Assembly (NCBI GenBank): GCA_016716085.1
Contig: JADJWY010000002.1
Coordinates: 1 to 30,595 of the forward strand
DNA: 30,595 nucleotides
Source: Hahellaceae bacterium
Lineage (GTDB): Bacteria; Pseudomonadota; Gammaproteobacteria; Pseudomonadales; Oleiphilaceae
Direction of reading: 5' to 3'
Part shown: one piece after another, positions 18,702 through 26,785 of the stretch
How the letters are laid out: each line of letters begins with the position of its first letter
How positions within the stretch are numbered: the stretch's first letter is position 1
The notes under the pieces: model-generated
The model's database searches: none
The model's input: only the letters and a program-made list of their open reading frames with translations
Told to the model about the DNA's origin: nothing
Made by a program: the position numbers and the translations under genes

Positions 18702-18842
18702 GAACATGCTAAAGCGTTCAATCTGCTTGGCCCTGGTGCTCATGTTGGGCGGCTGTGGCGGTAACGACAATGTGACCACCTAGCCCTCTATCGAGCCTCT
18801 GAGTGATCTGAAAAACCTAGAGAGTCCGTCAATCAGCCGACC
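18700..18842 (+). repeat. Direct repeat, copy 2 (decayed lipoprotein gene)
   Basis: A gapless 143-bp partner of 13713-13855 at about 86% identity by eye. The two copies lie about 5 kb apart in the same orientation, and the lipoprotein gene, the IS elements and the gene fragment lie between them. Confidence 0.85.
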
Positions 18843-18897
18843 TCATCACAAATTCGGAAGTGAAGGTCCCGCCGCCCCCCCATTTTCGTCGCTTCCG
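18706..18897 (+). pseudogene. Second copy of the small lipoprotein gene, nonsense-truncated
   Basis: It starts MLKRSICLALVLMLGGCGGN, so signal sequence and lipobox are kept. The frame then meets TAG at 18781-18783, where the intact copy at 13719 has GAG; this is a single G-to-T change, not an indel. Beyond the stop the frame continues IEPLSDLKNLESPSISRP in parallel with the intact copy, then diverges after 18842. No GAGG-type ribosome site like that of copy 1 is seen. A 27-residue lipopeptide could still be made from the earlier ATG at 18700, but a decayed duplicate is more likely. Confidence 0.65.
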
Positions 18898-19008
18898 ACG
18901 ATATGGCGGCCACTATACCGCCGCTATGATCGCGCTTTGATCAATCCTGCCACCCTGATGGGTGGTCCGGACGCATAACAATAAACAGGGAATCGCGGAG
19001 CAGCCGTC

Positions 19009-19488
19009 ATGAACCATCCAAAACGCCAGAAAAGGAAATGCCTGTCAAAAGGCCTTATTGCCTCCTCATTTAGGCTCATTACTTTCTGTACACTCGTCGT
19101 TTCCGTGCAGGTCGAGGCTGCCGCTCGCGGTGCCCATGACATGCCCTATACCCGCTATGACTCCGAAGTGGCAAAGCCAGGCAACGGCGCAGAGAGCCGT
19201 CAGGCGAGTCAGTTCGATCAATCACAAATTGCCTCAGAAGCGTCCAACCAGCACTACATCAACCTGCCCTCCGCTGGCAGTTTTGTCGAATGGAAGGTCG
19301 CAACGACCGGCGACGGCGTAACGCTCCGCTTTACCCTGCCAGACAGCGCCAACGGGACCGGCCTGAAGGGCAACATGAGCCTTACAATACGCCCGGTGGA
19401 AAGGCCAGAATGCGTTTTGACGAGGTGCACTTCACTTCGGGAAGGTCTGAATAATCCTATGTATTTTCAGACCACTTCTGTTAGTTGA
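19009..19488 (+). pseudogene. Truncated secreted sugar-binding-like protein
   Basis: From ATG 19009 a leader (FRLITFCTLVVSVQVEAAAR) with a likely cleavage after VEA is followed by DMPYTRYDSEVAKPGNGAES, INLPSAGSFVEWKVATTGDG and VTLRFTLPDSANGTGLKGNM. This resembles the N-terminal carbohydrate-binding-like module (beta-sandwich, galactose-binding type) of secreted polysaccharide-acting proteins. Near 19395 a frameshift occurs; the alternative frame gives ARMRFDEVHFTSG, which matches the same module, then stops. Full proteins of this kind run several hundred residues further. Here the sequence ends shortly before an IS5-type remnant, so the 3' part is missing. The family is tentative. Confidence 0.45.
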
Positions 19489-19529
19489 TAGTTTTATCTC
19501 AAAAAATGGGTAAATCTTGTCTTCCGTCA

Positions 19530-19567
19530 GCGCCATTTCAGGCGCACCTCTCCCGTCAGGAGAGGTG
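19530..19567. repeat. Paired short hairpins
   Basis: GCGCC-ATTTCA-GGCGC (19530-19545) is followed at once by CACCTCTC and GAGAGGTG arms around a 7-base loop (19545-19567). There is no T-run, so these are not clear terminators. They sit at the junction between the truncated secreted protein and the IS5-type remnant. Confidence 0.5.
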
Positions 19568-19587
19568 ATAATGCCTATTGGCCATCA

Positions 19588-20184
19588 CCAGACCCGCGAT
19601 CGGATTTTCGATTTATGCCGATTGCTCGCTCTCTCCTGTTCGCTCAGCTGTCGGTGACGGCTACCTTTTCGCTGGGTAAAGTCCTTGCATTTGGTGATCG
19701 CTCGTGAATCACCCGCTTCTGCCCGGTGTAGGCAGAATCACCCCCTGGCATCCACAATTGTTCCCCTGGACACTTTCAAGCCGCTCTCTGCGAGATATAC
19801 ATTGACCAGGCGAAAGAGCTCGTCACCCAGATTGTGCTTCTCCATCAAATGGCGAAATTTGCAAATGGTGGTTTCGTCCGGCACAAGCTCTTTGCCAAGA
19901 TCAATTCCGACAAACAAACGCATCGCTCTGGAATCATAAAGGGCTTCTTCAGCTCCGGGATCAGACAGCTCGAACCAGTGCTGCAGAAAATGGATTCGCA
20001 ACATACGCTCCAGACCAATCGGTCTTCGACCAGCTCCTTTGGGTACATCAGGGTAGTAGGGTCTGATTGCTTCGCTCAATTCTTTCCACGGAATGATCCG
20101 ATCCATTTCACTGAGGAAAACTTCCTTGCGAGTTTTCTTGCGGTAAACCTCAAAACCACTGGCTTCCAGACTCTGCTGTTTCAT
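19588..20184 (-). pseudogene. IS5-type transposase remnant
   Basis: From ATG 20184: MKQQSLEASGFEVYRKKTRK, then RRPIGLERMLRIHFLQHWFE, GAEEALYDSRAMRLFVGIDL and SGLKVSRGTIVDA. This is the N-terminal 145 residues of the IS5 (IS1478-like) transposase type, up to the first catalytic region. Directly after VDA, in shifted frames, come GDSAYTGQKR and FTQRKGSRHRQLSEQERASN, then HKSKIRSRV, which belong about 100 residues later in intact relatives. Thus the middle of the enzyme is deleted, and the last part, including the catalytic Glu region, is cut off. It cannot be active. Confidence 0.7.
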
Positions 20185-20235
20185 GGCGATTCCATTTTGT
20201 CGTTTGTCGTCTCATGGTATACGATTTCTGGAATT
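19588..20235 (-). mobile_element. Decayed IS5-family element, internally deleted
   Basis: The transposase N-terminus (20184 downward) is joined at about 19745 directly to C-terminal transposase sequence, and homology fades near 19588. The outer boundary near 20235 is where diguanylate cyclase sequence resumes. No matching terminal repeats or target duplication were found, so this is a remnant. It differs from the intact IS5 element at 15454. Confidence 0.6.
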
Positions 20236-20250
20236 AATCAGAGTTGCCTT

Positions 20251-20991
20251 ATGTGTTTACCCCTTCTGCGAAATGGTCACCTGCAGGCCATTCTGTACCT
20301 GGAAAACAATTTGTCGGAGACGCTCTTCACCCATGATCGACTACCGTATCTGGAAGCGATTGGTAGCCAACTCCTCATCTCCATCGATAATGCGCGTTTG
20401 CACGAAGGGCTTGAAAATCTGGTTGAACGCCGCACACACGAATTAGAAGAAGCCAATCGCCATTTGCGCCAGCAAACCCTTCTCGATGGTTTAACCGGTA
20501 TCGGCAACCGTCGTCGCTTCGACGAGACCGTCGCCGTAGAATGGCTGCGAGCCCAGAGAAACCAATCACCCCTGTCAATTTGCCTGATCGATGTCGACTT
20601 TTTTAAGCGATACAACGACTTCTATGGTCATATCGCGGGCGATGACTGCCTGAAACAGGTCGCACAGACCCTGCACATGAGTATCAAACGGAGCGCCGAC
20701 AGTGTTAACCGCTATGGGGGAGAGGAATTTGTGATTCTACTGCCAGAGACCACCTCCGTCGCTGCGAAGGCCATTGCAGAACGTTGCAGAAGAGCCGTTG
20801 AAGCCCTGGCCTTGCCGCACGCTCAAAGCGAAGCCAGCTCTGTCGTTTCCATCAGCGTCGGCATTGCCTGTGCCAACTCCTATTACGAACTCACCAGTGC
20901 AGAGGCACTGGTCCACTGTGCTGACGCCGCACTCTATCGGGCAAAAATGGAAGGACGAAACCGTGTCATCTGCTACGTGCCCCCGCAATAG
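20251..20991 (+). CDS. Diguanylate cyclase (GAF remnant-GGEEF), N-terminally truncated
   Basis: Makes cyclic di-GMP from two GTP. The readable protein begins inside a GAF domain end (LMCLPLLRNGHLQAILYLEN and LPYLEAIGSQLLISIDNARL), continues with a coiled linker (LENLVERRTHELEEANRHLR) and then a full GGDEF domain. That domain has DGLTGIGNRRRFDE, CLIDVDFFKRYNDFYGH, the inhibitory RxxD site (RSAD) five residues before the active GGEEF motif, and the C-terminal CADAALYRAKMEGRNRV. The same frame stays open back to 19834 through the complement of the IS remnant, but that part is not homologous to anything expected. ATG 20251 is the first plausible remnant start. In relatives this C-terminus ends a much larger sensor protein, so input domains are missing; the catalytic part is intact. 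Confidence 0.7.
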   Translation: MCLPLLRNGHLQAILYLENNLSETLFTHDRLPYLEAIGSQLLISIDNARLHEGLENLVERRTHELEEANRHLRQQTLLDGLTGIGNRRRFDETVAVEWLRAQRNQSPLSICLIDVDFFKRYNDFYGHIAGDDCLKQVAQTLHMSIKRSADSVNRYGGEEFVILLPETTSVAAKAIAERCRRAVEALALPHAQSEASSVVSISVGIACANSYYELTSAEALVHCADAALYRAKMEGRNRVICYVPPQ

Positions 20992-21008
20992 CGGCACTCA
21001 GGACAAAA

Positions 21009-21899
21009 TCAGGCCAGGCTTCGCCGACAAATCGCCTCAACCGCAGGGTTAACGGCACTTCTGGCGCGTGTCACCGCATAAATGCGCTCAGAAATACTGT
21101 CGACTTTACCGATTGGCACCACGTGATACTGACGGCAGACTTCGTCTGCCACGGCGGTGGGCGCAGCAAACACCCCAAGCTCATGTGCCCCCAACACCTT
21201 CATCAGGGCACTGTCATCCACCTCTGCGCGCACCTTGGGACGCACGCCTTGCCGCTCAAACCATTGCATCAGCTCATGCACATAGGGCGACTCCAACGTG
21301 CTCACCAGAAAGGGGGTACTATCCAGACTCAGCGGAAAGTTCGCAATCAAGCGAGCGCTCAATCCAGGTGCTGCAAACAGGGTGATGGATGAGCGTTCTA
21401 ACTCATACCAATGCAGCGGATTATCCCGCTGGAGGGTGGGCAAGCGATCCGTCAGCACCATGTCCAGTCGATGGTGGTCCAGCTCCTGAACCAGAAAATC
21501 AATCGATCCCGAACGACTGGACAGGGTGACCTCCCGATCCAGCTTGAGTGCAGGCTCAATCATCCGGTAGGCATAGAGCTTATGAATAGAGGAGGCAATA
21601 CCGACAGCGAGGCGAATCGACTGCTGCGTCGTGACCAGAGCAGCAACCCGCTTTAACTCTTCGGCAACACGAAACATGTCGTCCGCGTAGGGTAACAGTG
21701 TTCGCCCTAAATGGGTCAGAATCAATTGCTTCCCCTCACGCTTGAATAAGAGACCACCGAGAGATTCTTCGAGGGAGGCCAACTGACCGCTTAAGGTTTG
21801 TGGCGCGAGGTGCAGTTCGCGGCTGGCTGCGATGATTGAGCCCTCCCTCGCAATCACCCAGAAATAATAGAGATGTTTGAAATTGAGATTATGCACCAT
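21009..21899 (-). CDS. LysR-family regulator, NhaR-like
   Basis: An intact 296-residue regulator. The N-terminal winged helix (MVHNLNFKHLYYFWVIAREG, then AASRELHLAPQTLSGQLASL and EESLGGLLFKREGKQLILT) is close to the NhaR type, which in E. coli responds to sodium and controls nhaA and other genes. The C-terminal LysR substrate domain follows (RLAVGIASSIHKLYAYRMIE, FFVS-like PFLVSTLESPYVHELMQWFE). Length fits NhaR (about 300). It reads without any frameshift, unusual in this window. The true effector and targets are unknown; no antiporter gene is nearby. It converges on the diguanylate cyclase with an 17-bp gap. Confidence 0.85.
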   Translation of the reverse strand: MVHNLNFKHLYYFWVIAREGSIIAASRELHLAPQTLSGQLASLEESLGGLLFKREGKQLILTHLGRTLLPYADDMFRVAEELKRVAALVTTQQSIRLAVGIASSIHKLYAYRMIEPALKLDREVTLSSRSGSIDFLVQELDHHRLDMVLTDRLPTLQRDNPLHWYELERSSITLFAAPGLSARLIANFPLSLDSTPFLVSTLESPYVHELMQWFERQGVRPKVRAEVDDSALMKVLGAHELGVFAAPTAVADEVCRQYHVVPIGKVDSISERIYAVTRARSAVNPAVEAICRRSLA

Positions 21900-21921
21900 T
21901 CACACCAATGACCTCTTGTCT

Positions 21922-22035
21922 TTACCAGAAACTCAGCGCTTTGACACAATAATGCGTGGCCTGAATCGAAACCGCCACATCTTCATTGCCCAGCAGCGTC
22001 TGCAGCGGATGACCACCTGATACCGGAATTCCCAC
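21922..22035 (-). CDS. Possible short gene or gene end, unidentified
   Basis: From GTG 22035 the - strand reads VGIPVSGGHPLQTLLGNEDV and then AVSIQATHYCVKALSFW, with TAA at 21922-21924. The frame is open for some distance further upstream towards metG, but no convincing start or ribosome site is seen. The composition looks protein-like, so it may be the tail of a displaced gene. It overlaps the putative metG promoter, which argues against it being an active gene. Confidence 0.2.
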   Translation of the reverse strand: MGIPVSGGHPLQTLLGNEDVAVSIQATHYCVKALSFW

Positions 22036-22063
22036 TGACGTTAGGCCGACTTGCTGGTATGAT
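22035..22063 (+). promoter_or_regulatory. Candidate sigma70 promoter for metG-rnf
   Basis: CTGACG and TATGAT are separated by exactly 17 bases, with an extended -10 TGG directly before TATGAT. It lies 41 bp upstream of the metG ATG and is the best promoter-like site in the gap. Confidence 0.5.
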
Positions 22064-22104
22064 ACGCAACCAGATTTGAACCTGCCGGAGTTCCCAAGCA
22101 CACC

Positions 22105-24132
22105 ATGTCACACACGCGAGAGATACTGGTCACCAGCGCCTTACCCTATGCCAACGGCCCTATTCATCTGGGCCACCTGCTGGAGTATATCCAGACCGAC
22201 ATCTGGGTTCGATTTCAGAAAATGCGCGGGCACCAGTGCACTTACGTCTGTGCAGATGATGCCCACGGCACGGCCATCATGCTCAAGGCTGAACAGCAAG
22301 GCATCACGCCGGAGCAGCTGATCGAACAGGTCAATGCCGATCACCAGCGGGATTTCGCAGGGTTTCTGGTAAGTTTTGATAACTACCATTCCACCCACTC
22401 GACTGAAAATAAAGTGCTTTCGGAGCAAATCTATAAAGCCTGTCGAGACTCAGGGCATATTGCGACCCGCTCAATTACACAAGCCTATGACCCGGAAAAG
22501 CAGCTTTTCCTGGCTGATCGCTTTATCAAAGGCACCTGTCCACGCTGCAAAGCCGAAGATCAATATGGGGATAACTGCGAAAATTGCAGCGCCACCTACA
22601 GCCCGATGGAACTGATCAACCCGCGCTCAGCTATTTCAGGCGCAACGCCGGTCGAAAAGGAATCGACGCATTTTTCTTCAAACTGCCCGACTTTCAGGAC
22701 TTCCTAAAAGAATGGACACGCAGTGGCACGCTGCAACCCCAGATCGCCAACAAACTCGCCGAGTGGCTGGATGCAGGTCTGCAGGAATGGGACATTTCCG
22801 CGATGCACCCTATTTTGGTTTTGAGATACCCGACGAACGGCAAATACTTCTACGTCTGGCTCGATGCCCCGATTGGCTACCCGGCCAGTTTTAAAAACCT
22901 GTGTGAGCGTCGCTCAGATCTGGATTTCGATTACTACTGGAAAAAGACTCAACCGCCGAGGGTTTATCACTTCATCGGCAAGGACATCATCAACTTCCAC
23001 GCCCTGTTCTGGCCCTCGATGCTGACCTGTGCCGATTTCCGCACGCCCAGCGCTGTCTTCGCCCACGGCTTTGTTACCGTTGACGGCAAAAAAATGTCGA
23101 AGTCGCGTGGCACCTTCATCATGGCCAAGACCTATCTGGAGCATTTAAATCCGGAGTATCTGCGCTACTACTTCGCGTCGAAACTGAATGCCGAAGTCGA
23201 AGATCTTGACCTGAACCTGAGCGACTTTATGGCGCGTGTTAATAGCGATCTGGTTGGCAAACTGGTCAACATTGCCAGTCGCTGCGCCGGTTTTCATCAC
23301 CAAAGGCGATGGCAAACTCAGCGAAACGTTGGCTGAACCCGCCCTGTTTGAAAGCTTTCTGGCCAAGGAAGCCACGATTGCCGCGGCTTACGATCAACGC
23401 GAATTCGGCAAGGCCGTACGCGAAATCATGGCGCTGGCAGACATTGCTAACCAATACATCGCTGACAAGGCGCCGTGGGCGCTGGCCAAAGAAGAAGGCA
23501 AAGCGAATGAGGTCAAAGACGTCTGTACCATGGGCCTCAACCTGTTCCACGTTTTGATGACCTATCTGGCCCCTGTGGTTCCCGCAATGGCAGATAAGAC
23601 CCGACAGTTCCTGAATACCCCCTTGAGCTGGCGCGAGTCCCCCAAGGCCTTGCTGGGCTGCCCCATCAATCCTTTCGAGGCCATGATCACGCGCATTGAC
23701 CCTAAAGCTGTCACCGCCATGGTCGATGCCTCCCGTGAGGCTGCGCCGGCAGACAAACCCAAGGCGCAAAAAGCGGCTGCAGTTCCGGCTGCTGCGCCAT
23801 CCGCTACAACGATTGGCATCGATGTGTTCAGCCAGATTGACCTGCGTGTGGCCCGGATTATCAGCGCCGAGCCCGTTGACGGTGCGGATAAACTGCTGCG
23901 ACTACAATTGGATTTAGGTGATAGCCAGCGCCAGGTGTTTGCGGGTATTAAAACAGCCTATGCAGCCGAAGCACTGGTTGATCGCCTGGTCGTGGTCGTC
24001 GCTAACCTGGCGCCGCGTAAAATGAAGTTTGGCGTTTCGGAAGGCATGGTGCTGGCCGCAGGCCCGGGTGGCGAAGACATCTTCCTGCTCTCGCCAGATG
24101 ACGGCGCCAGGCCCGGTATGCAGGTCAAATAA
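22105..24132 (+). CDS. metG: Methionyl-tRNA synthetase (frameshifted)
   Basis: Charges tRNA-Met; essential. The N-terminal Rossmann domain begins ILVTSALPYANGPIHLGHLL, with HLGH as the HIGH signature. Zinc-binding knuckles CPRC and CENC follow, then KMSKSRGTF at about 23090-23117. An anticodon-binding helical domain comes next, and a C-terminal tRNA-binding (OB-fold) domain after an Ala/Pro/Lys linker: IDVFSQIDLRVARIISAEPV and PRKMKFGVSEGMVLAAGPGG. Total about 675 residues, the size of the E. coli enzyme. Breaks occur near 22670 (TTTTT where TTTTTT is needed for HFFFKLP), 22800-22850, 22950 and 23290. Since this gene cannot be dispensable, these are most likely sequence errors. The stop is 12 bp before rnfA. 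Confidence 0.93.
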
Positions 24133-24144
24133 AGAGGGTCGGCT

Positions 24145-24727
24145 ATGACGGAGTATTTGCTGATACTGGTCAGTACCATACTGGTCAACAATTTCGTGCT
24201 GGTCCAGTTCCCGGGACTTTGTCCGTTCATGGGCGTTTCCAACAAACTGGAAACCGCCATGGGCATGTCGCTGGCAACCACCTTTGTACTCACCCTGTCA
24301 TCCCTGTGCAGCTATCTGGCGTACGCCGCCATCCTCAAGCCGCTAGGGTTTGGAATATCTGCAGACAATTACCTTCATCCTCGTGATCGCAGTGGTTGTT
24401 CAATTTACCGAAATGGTGGTGAAGAAGACCAGTCCCCTGCTCTACCGGGTGCTCGGAATCTTTCTGCCGCTGATCACCACAAACTGTGCCGTTCTGGGCG
24501 TCGCGCTGCTGAACATCAAAAAAGAAAACAGTCTGGTTGAGTCAATTCTGTATGGATTTGGTGCGGGTGTGGGCTTTTCGCTGGTGCTGGTGCTCTTTGC
24601 GGCGATGCGCGAACGCATCGCGGTCAGTGATGTGCCCAAACCCTTTCAGGGCAGCTCCATCGGCATGATTACCGCCGGTCTGATGGCGCTCGCCTTCCTC
24701 GGATTTTCCGGTCTGGTCAGTATTTAA
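24145..24727 (+). CDS. rnfA: Ion-translocating oxidoreductase complex subunit A (one frameshift)
   Basis: RnfA is a six-helix membrane subunit of the Rnf complex, which moves electrons between ferredoxin and NAD+ and couples this to ion transport (in E. coli the homologue RsxA helps reduce SoxR). The first frame reads MTEYLLILVSTILVNNFVLV, then LCPFMGVSNKLETAMGMSLA. After a break near 24347 it continues TITFILVIAVVVQFTEMVVK and LPLITTNCAVLGVALLNIKK. The break is an extra T in TTT (GGGTTGGAATATCTGCAG expected). Length 193 residues, as in the family. TTNCAVLG is the conserved cysteine-bearing loop. It follows metG by 12 bp, with AGAGGG as ribosome site, and precedes rnfB by 14 bp. Confidence 0.92.
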
Positions 24728-24741
24728 GAGGACGATCATCC

Positions 24742-25327
24742 ATGAGTTTGATACTGGTCGCCGTCACCACCCTGCTGGTTATGGCCCTCTGCTTCGGCGC
24801 AATTCTCGGTTTTGCAGCCGTGCGTTTCAAAGTAGAGGGGAACCCGCTGGTGGACCAGATAGACGCACTGCTCCCCAGACCCAATGTGGCCAGTGCGGCC
24901 ATCCGGGCTGCCGCCCCTACGCGGAATCCATTGCCAATGGTGAAGCCATTAATAAGTGTCCTCCGGGTGGTCAGGCCACGATTGATGCACTGGCCGATCT
25001 TTTGGGTGTAGACGCCGAACCACTGGACGCAGAACACGGCGAAAGTAAAGGCAAGCAAGTTGCGGTCATACGCGAAGACGAATGCATCGGCTGCACCAAA
25101 TGCATCCAGGCCTGCCCCGTCGATGCGATACTAGGCGCCGCCAAGCTTTGCATACGGTCATCGCAGATGAATGCACGGGCTACGACCTGTGCGTCGAACC
25201 GTGCCCGGTTGACTGCATCGACATGATTCCGGTACCGGTCACAACGCAGAACTGGTACTGGAGCAAACCCGACGCTGACGGCCCCCGTCTGATCGCAAGC
25301 GACAAACCGACGGAGAAGGCGGCATGA
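24742..25327 (+). CDS. rnfB: Rnf complex ferredoxin subunit B (frameshifted)
   Basis: RnfB is the iron-sulfur entry subunit. It has an N-terminal membrane anchor (LILVAVTTLLVMALCFGAIL), then a 4Fe-4S motif reading QCGQCGHPGCRPYAESI once one C is restored to the CCCC run near 24877, then two ferredoxin-type clusters. The first is complete: CIGCTKCIQACP. The second reads CTGYDLCVEPCPVDC, so tyrosine (TAC at about 25181) stands where the second cysteine is expected. A further break lies near 25145 (LHTVIADE). Length about 195 residues. The stop overlaps the rnfC start (ATGA). Apart from the tyrosine the protein is typical. Confidence 0.9.
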
Positions 25328-26783
25328 TCCAGGTCCATGATTTCAGGGGTATTCACCGCCCGAGAACAAAAAGCAATCCAGCGTGCAGCCGATTCGAGCA
25401 CTTCCGCTACCCGATGTGCTGATCCTCCCGCTGCAGCAGCACATTGGCCAATCAGCACGCTGCAAAGTTGCTGTCGGTGACACCGTATTGAAAGGGCAGC
25501 TGATCGCCGAAGCGCCCAGCCTGATCAGCGCAGGCGTTCATGCTCCCACTTCAGGTGAGATTATCGCCATTGAAGCAAGAGCCATTGCGCACCCTCCGGC
25601 CTGCTAGACACCTGCATTGTCCTTAAACCAGACGGTAAGGACACGGCGGGACAGGCATCCATCGAGGATCCGCTGCAGGCTGCACCCGAATTACTCAGGA
25701 ATCGTATTCGTGAGTCTGGCATTTGCGGTCTGGGCGGAGCCGGCTTTCCGACTGACGTTAAACTGTCACCGCGTCATAAACCCATTGATACCCTGATCCT
25801 GAACGCCGCGGAATGTGAACCCTACATTACGGCCGATGACCGACTCCTGCAGGAACGCGCGGAGGAGGTCATCAAAGGGCTCGAAATTCTATCGCACATA
25901 GTTCGCCCGCACCGCATTCTGATCGGTATCGAAGACAATAAACCGGAAGCCATCGCAGCCCTTCGCAACGCCATTCCCGGCAATCGCATGGAGGTGATTG
26001 TCGTGCCCACCAAATATCCTTCCGGTGGGGAGAAGCAACTGATTCAGCTCCTGACCGGCAAGGAAGTTCCACAAGGCGGGCTACCTGGCGATATCGGTGT
26101 TTTGTGTCAGAACGTCGGCACCGTTGCAGCCGTCTATCGCGCGGTCTGCCTCGACGAGCCGCTGATCAGTCGAATCACGACCGTGACTGGCGAGGCCGCC
26201 AAATCCCCCGGCAATTACGAAGTGCTGCTTGGCACCCCGGTCAATACTGTCCTGAACCAGACGGGGCTCGATTCCGCCCGACTGCACCGCCTGATCATGG
26301 GCGGTCCGATGATGGGCTTTACGCTACCTGATGTAAACGTGCCCGTGGTCAAAACCACCAACCTGCCTTCTGGTCAGCCGACATCACCGAGTTCCGGATC
26401 CCCCCAGAACAGGCCTGCATTCGCTGTGGCTTTTGTGCTGAAGCCTGTCCTGCCCAGTTGCTACCTCAGCAGTTGCTGTGGTTTGCCAAGGCACAGGAAT
26501 TTGAAAAAGCAGAACTCTTTAATCTGGCAGACTGCATCGAATGTGGCGCCTGCGCCTATGTCTGTCCAAGCAGTATCCCACTGGTGCAGTATTACCGCTA
26601 TGCCAAAGGTGAAATTCGTCACCTGAAGGCCGATCAAAGCAAATCAGACAACGCCCGTGTTCGTTTTGAAGCGCGCCAGGCGCGCCTGGACAAAGAGCAG
26701 GCTGAAAAGAAGCGCGGCGTAAGGCCGGCGCCGACGCTGCCGCCGCACAACAAAAGGCGAAAGCCGACGAGTCAGGGAGTTGA
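25324..26783 (+). CDS. rnfC: Rnf complex subunit C (frameshifted)
   Basis: RnfC is the NADH/FMN-binding peripheral subunit. The N-terminus is MIQVHDF, then after breaks GGIHPPENKKQSSVQPI. The flavin/NAD-binding region has GICGLGGAGFPTDVKLSPRH and NAAECEPYITADDRLLQER, both standard for the family, then YPSGGEKQLIQLLTGKEVP and MGGPMMGFTLPD. Two complete 4Fe-4S motifs follow: CIRCGFCAEACP (near 26420) and CIECGACAYVCP (near 26540). Breaks lie near 25335-25375, 25595, 26365 and 26720. The tail KKRG..KAGADAAAAQQKAK is a short Ala/Lys-rich end, much shorter than in E. coli. TGA at 26781-26783 is 2 bp before rnfD. Confidence 0.9.
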
Positions 26784-26785
26784 AC

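Noticed and set aside
19834..20250. N-terminal 140 codons of a long + strand frame ahead of the cyclase domain
   Set aside because: This part is the exact complement of the transposase remnant and resembles no sensor domain, so it is not annotated as protein-coding; it is kept only as a finding.
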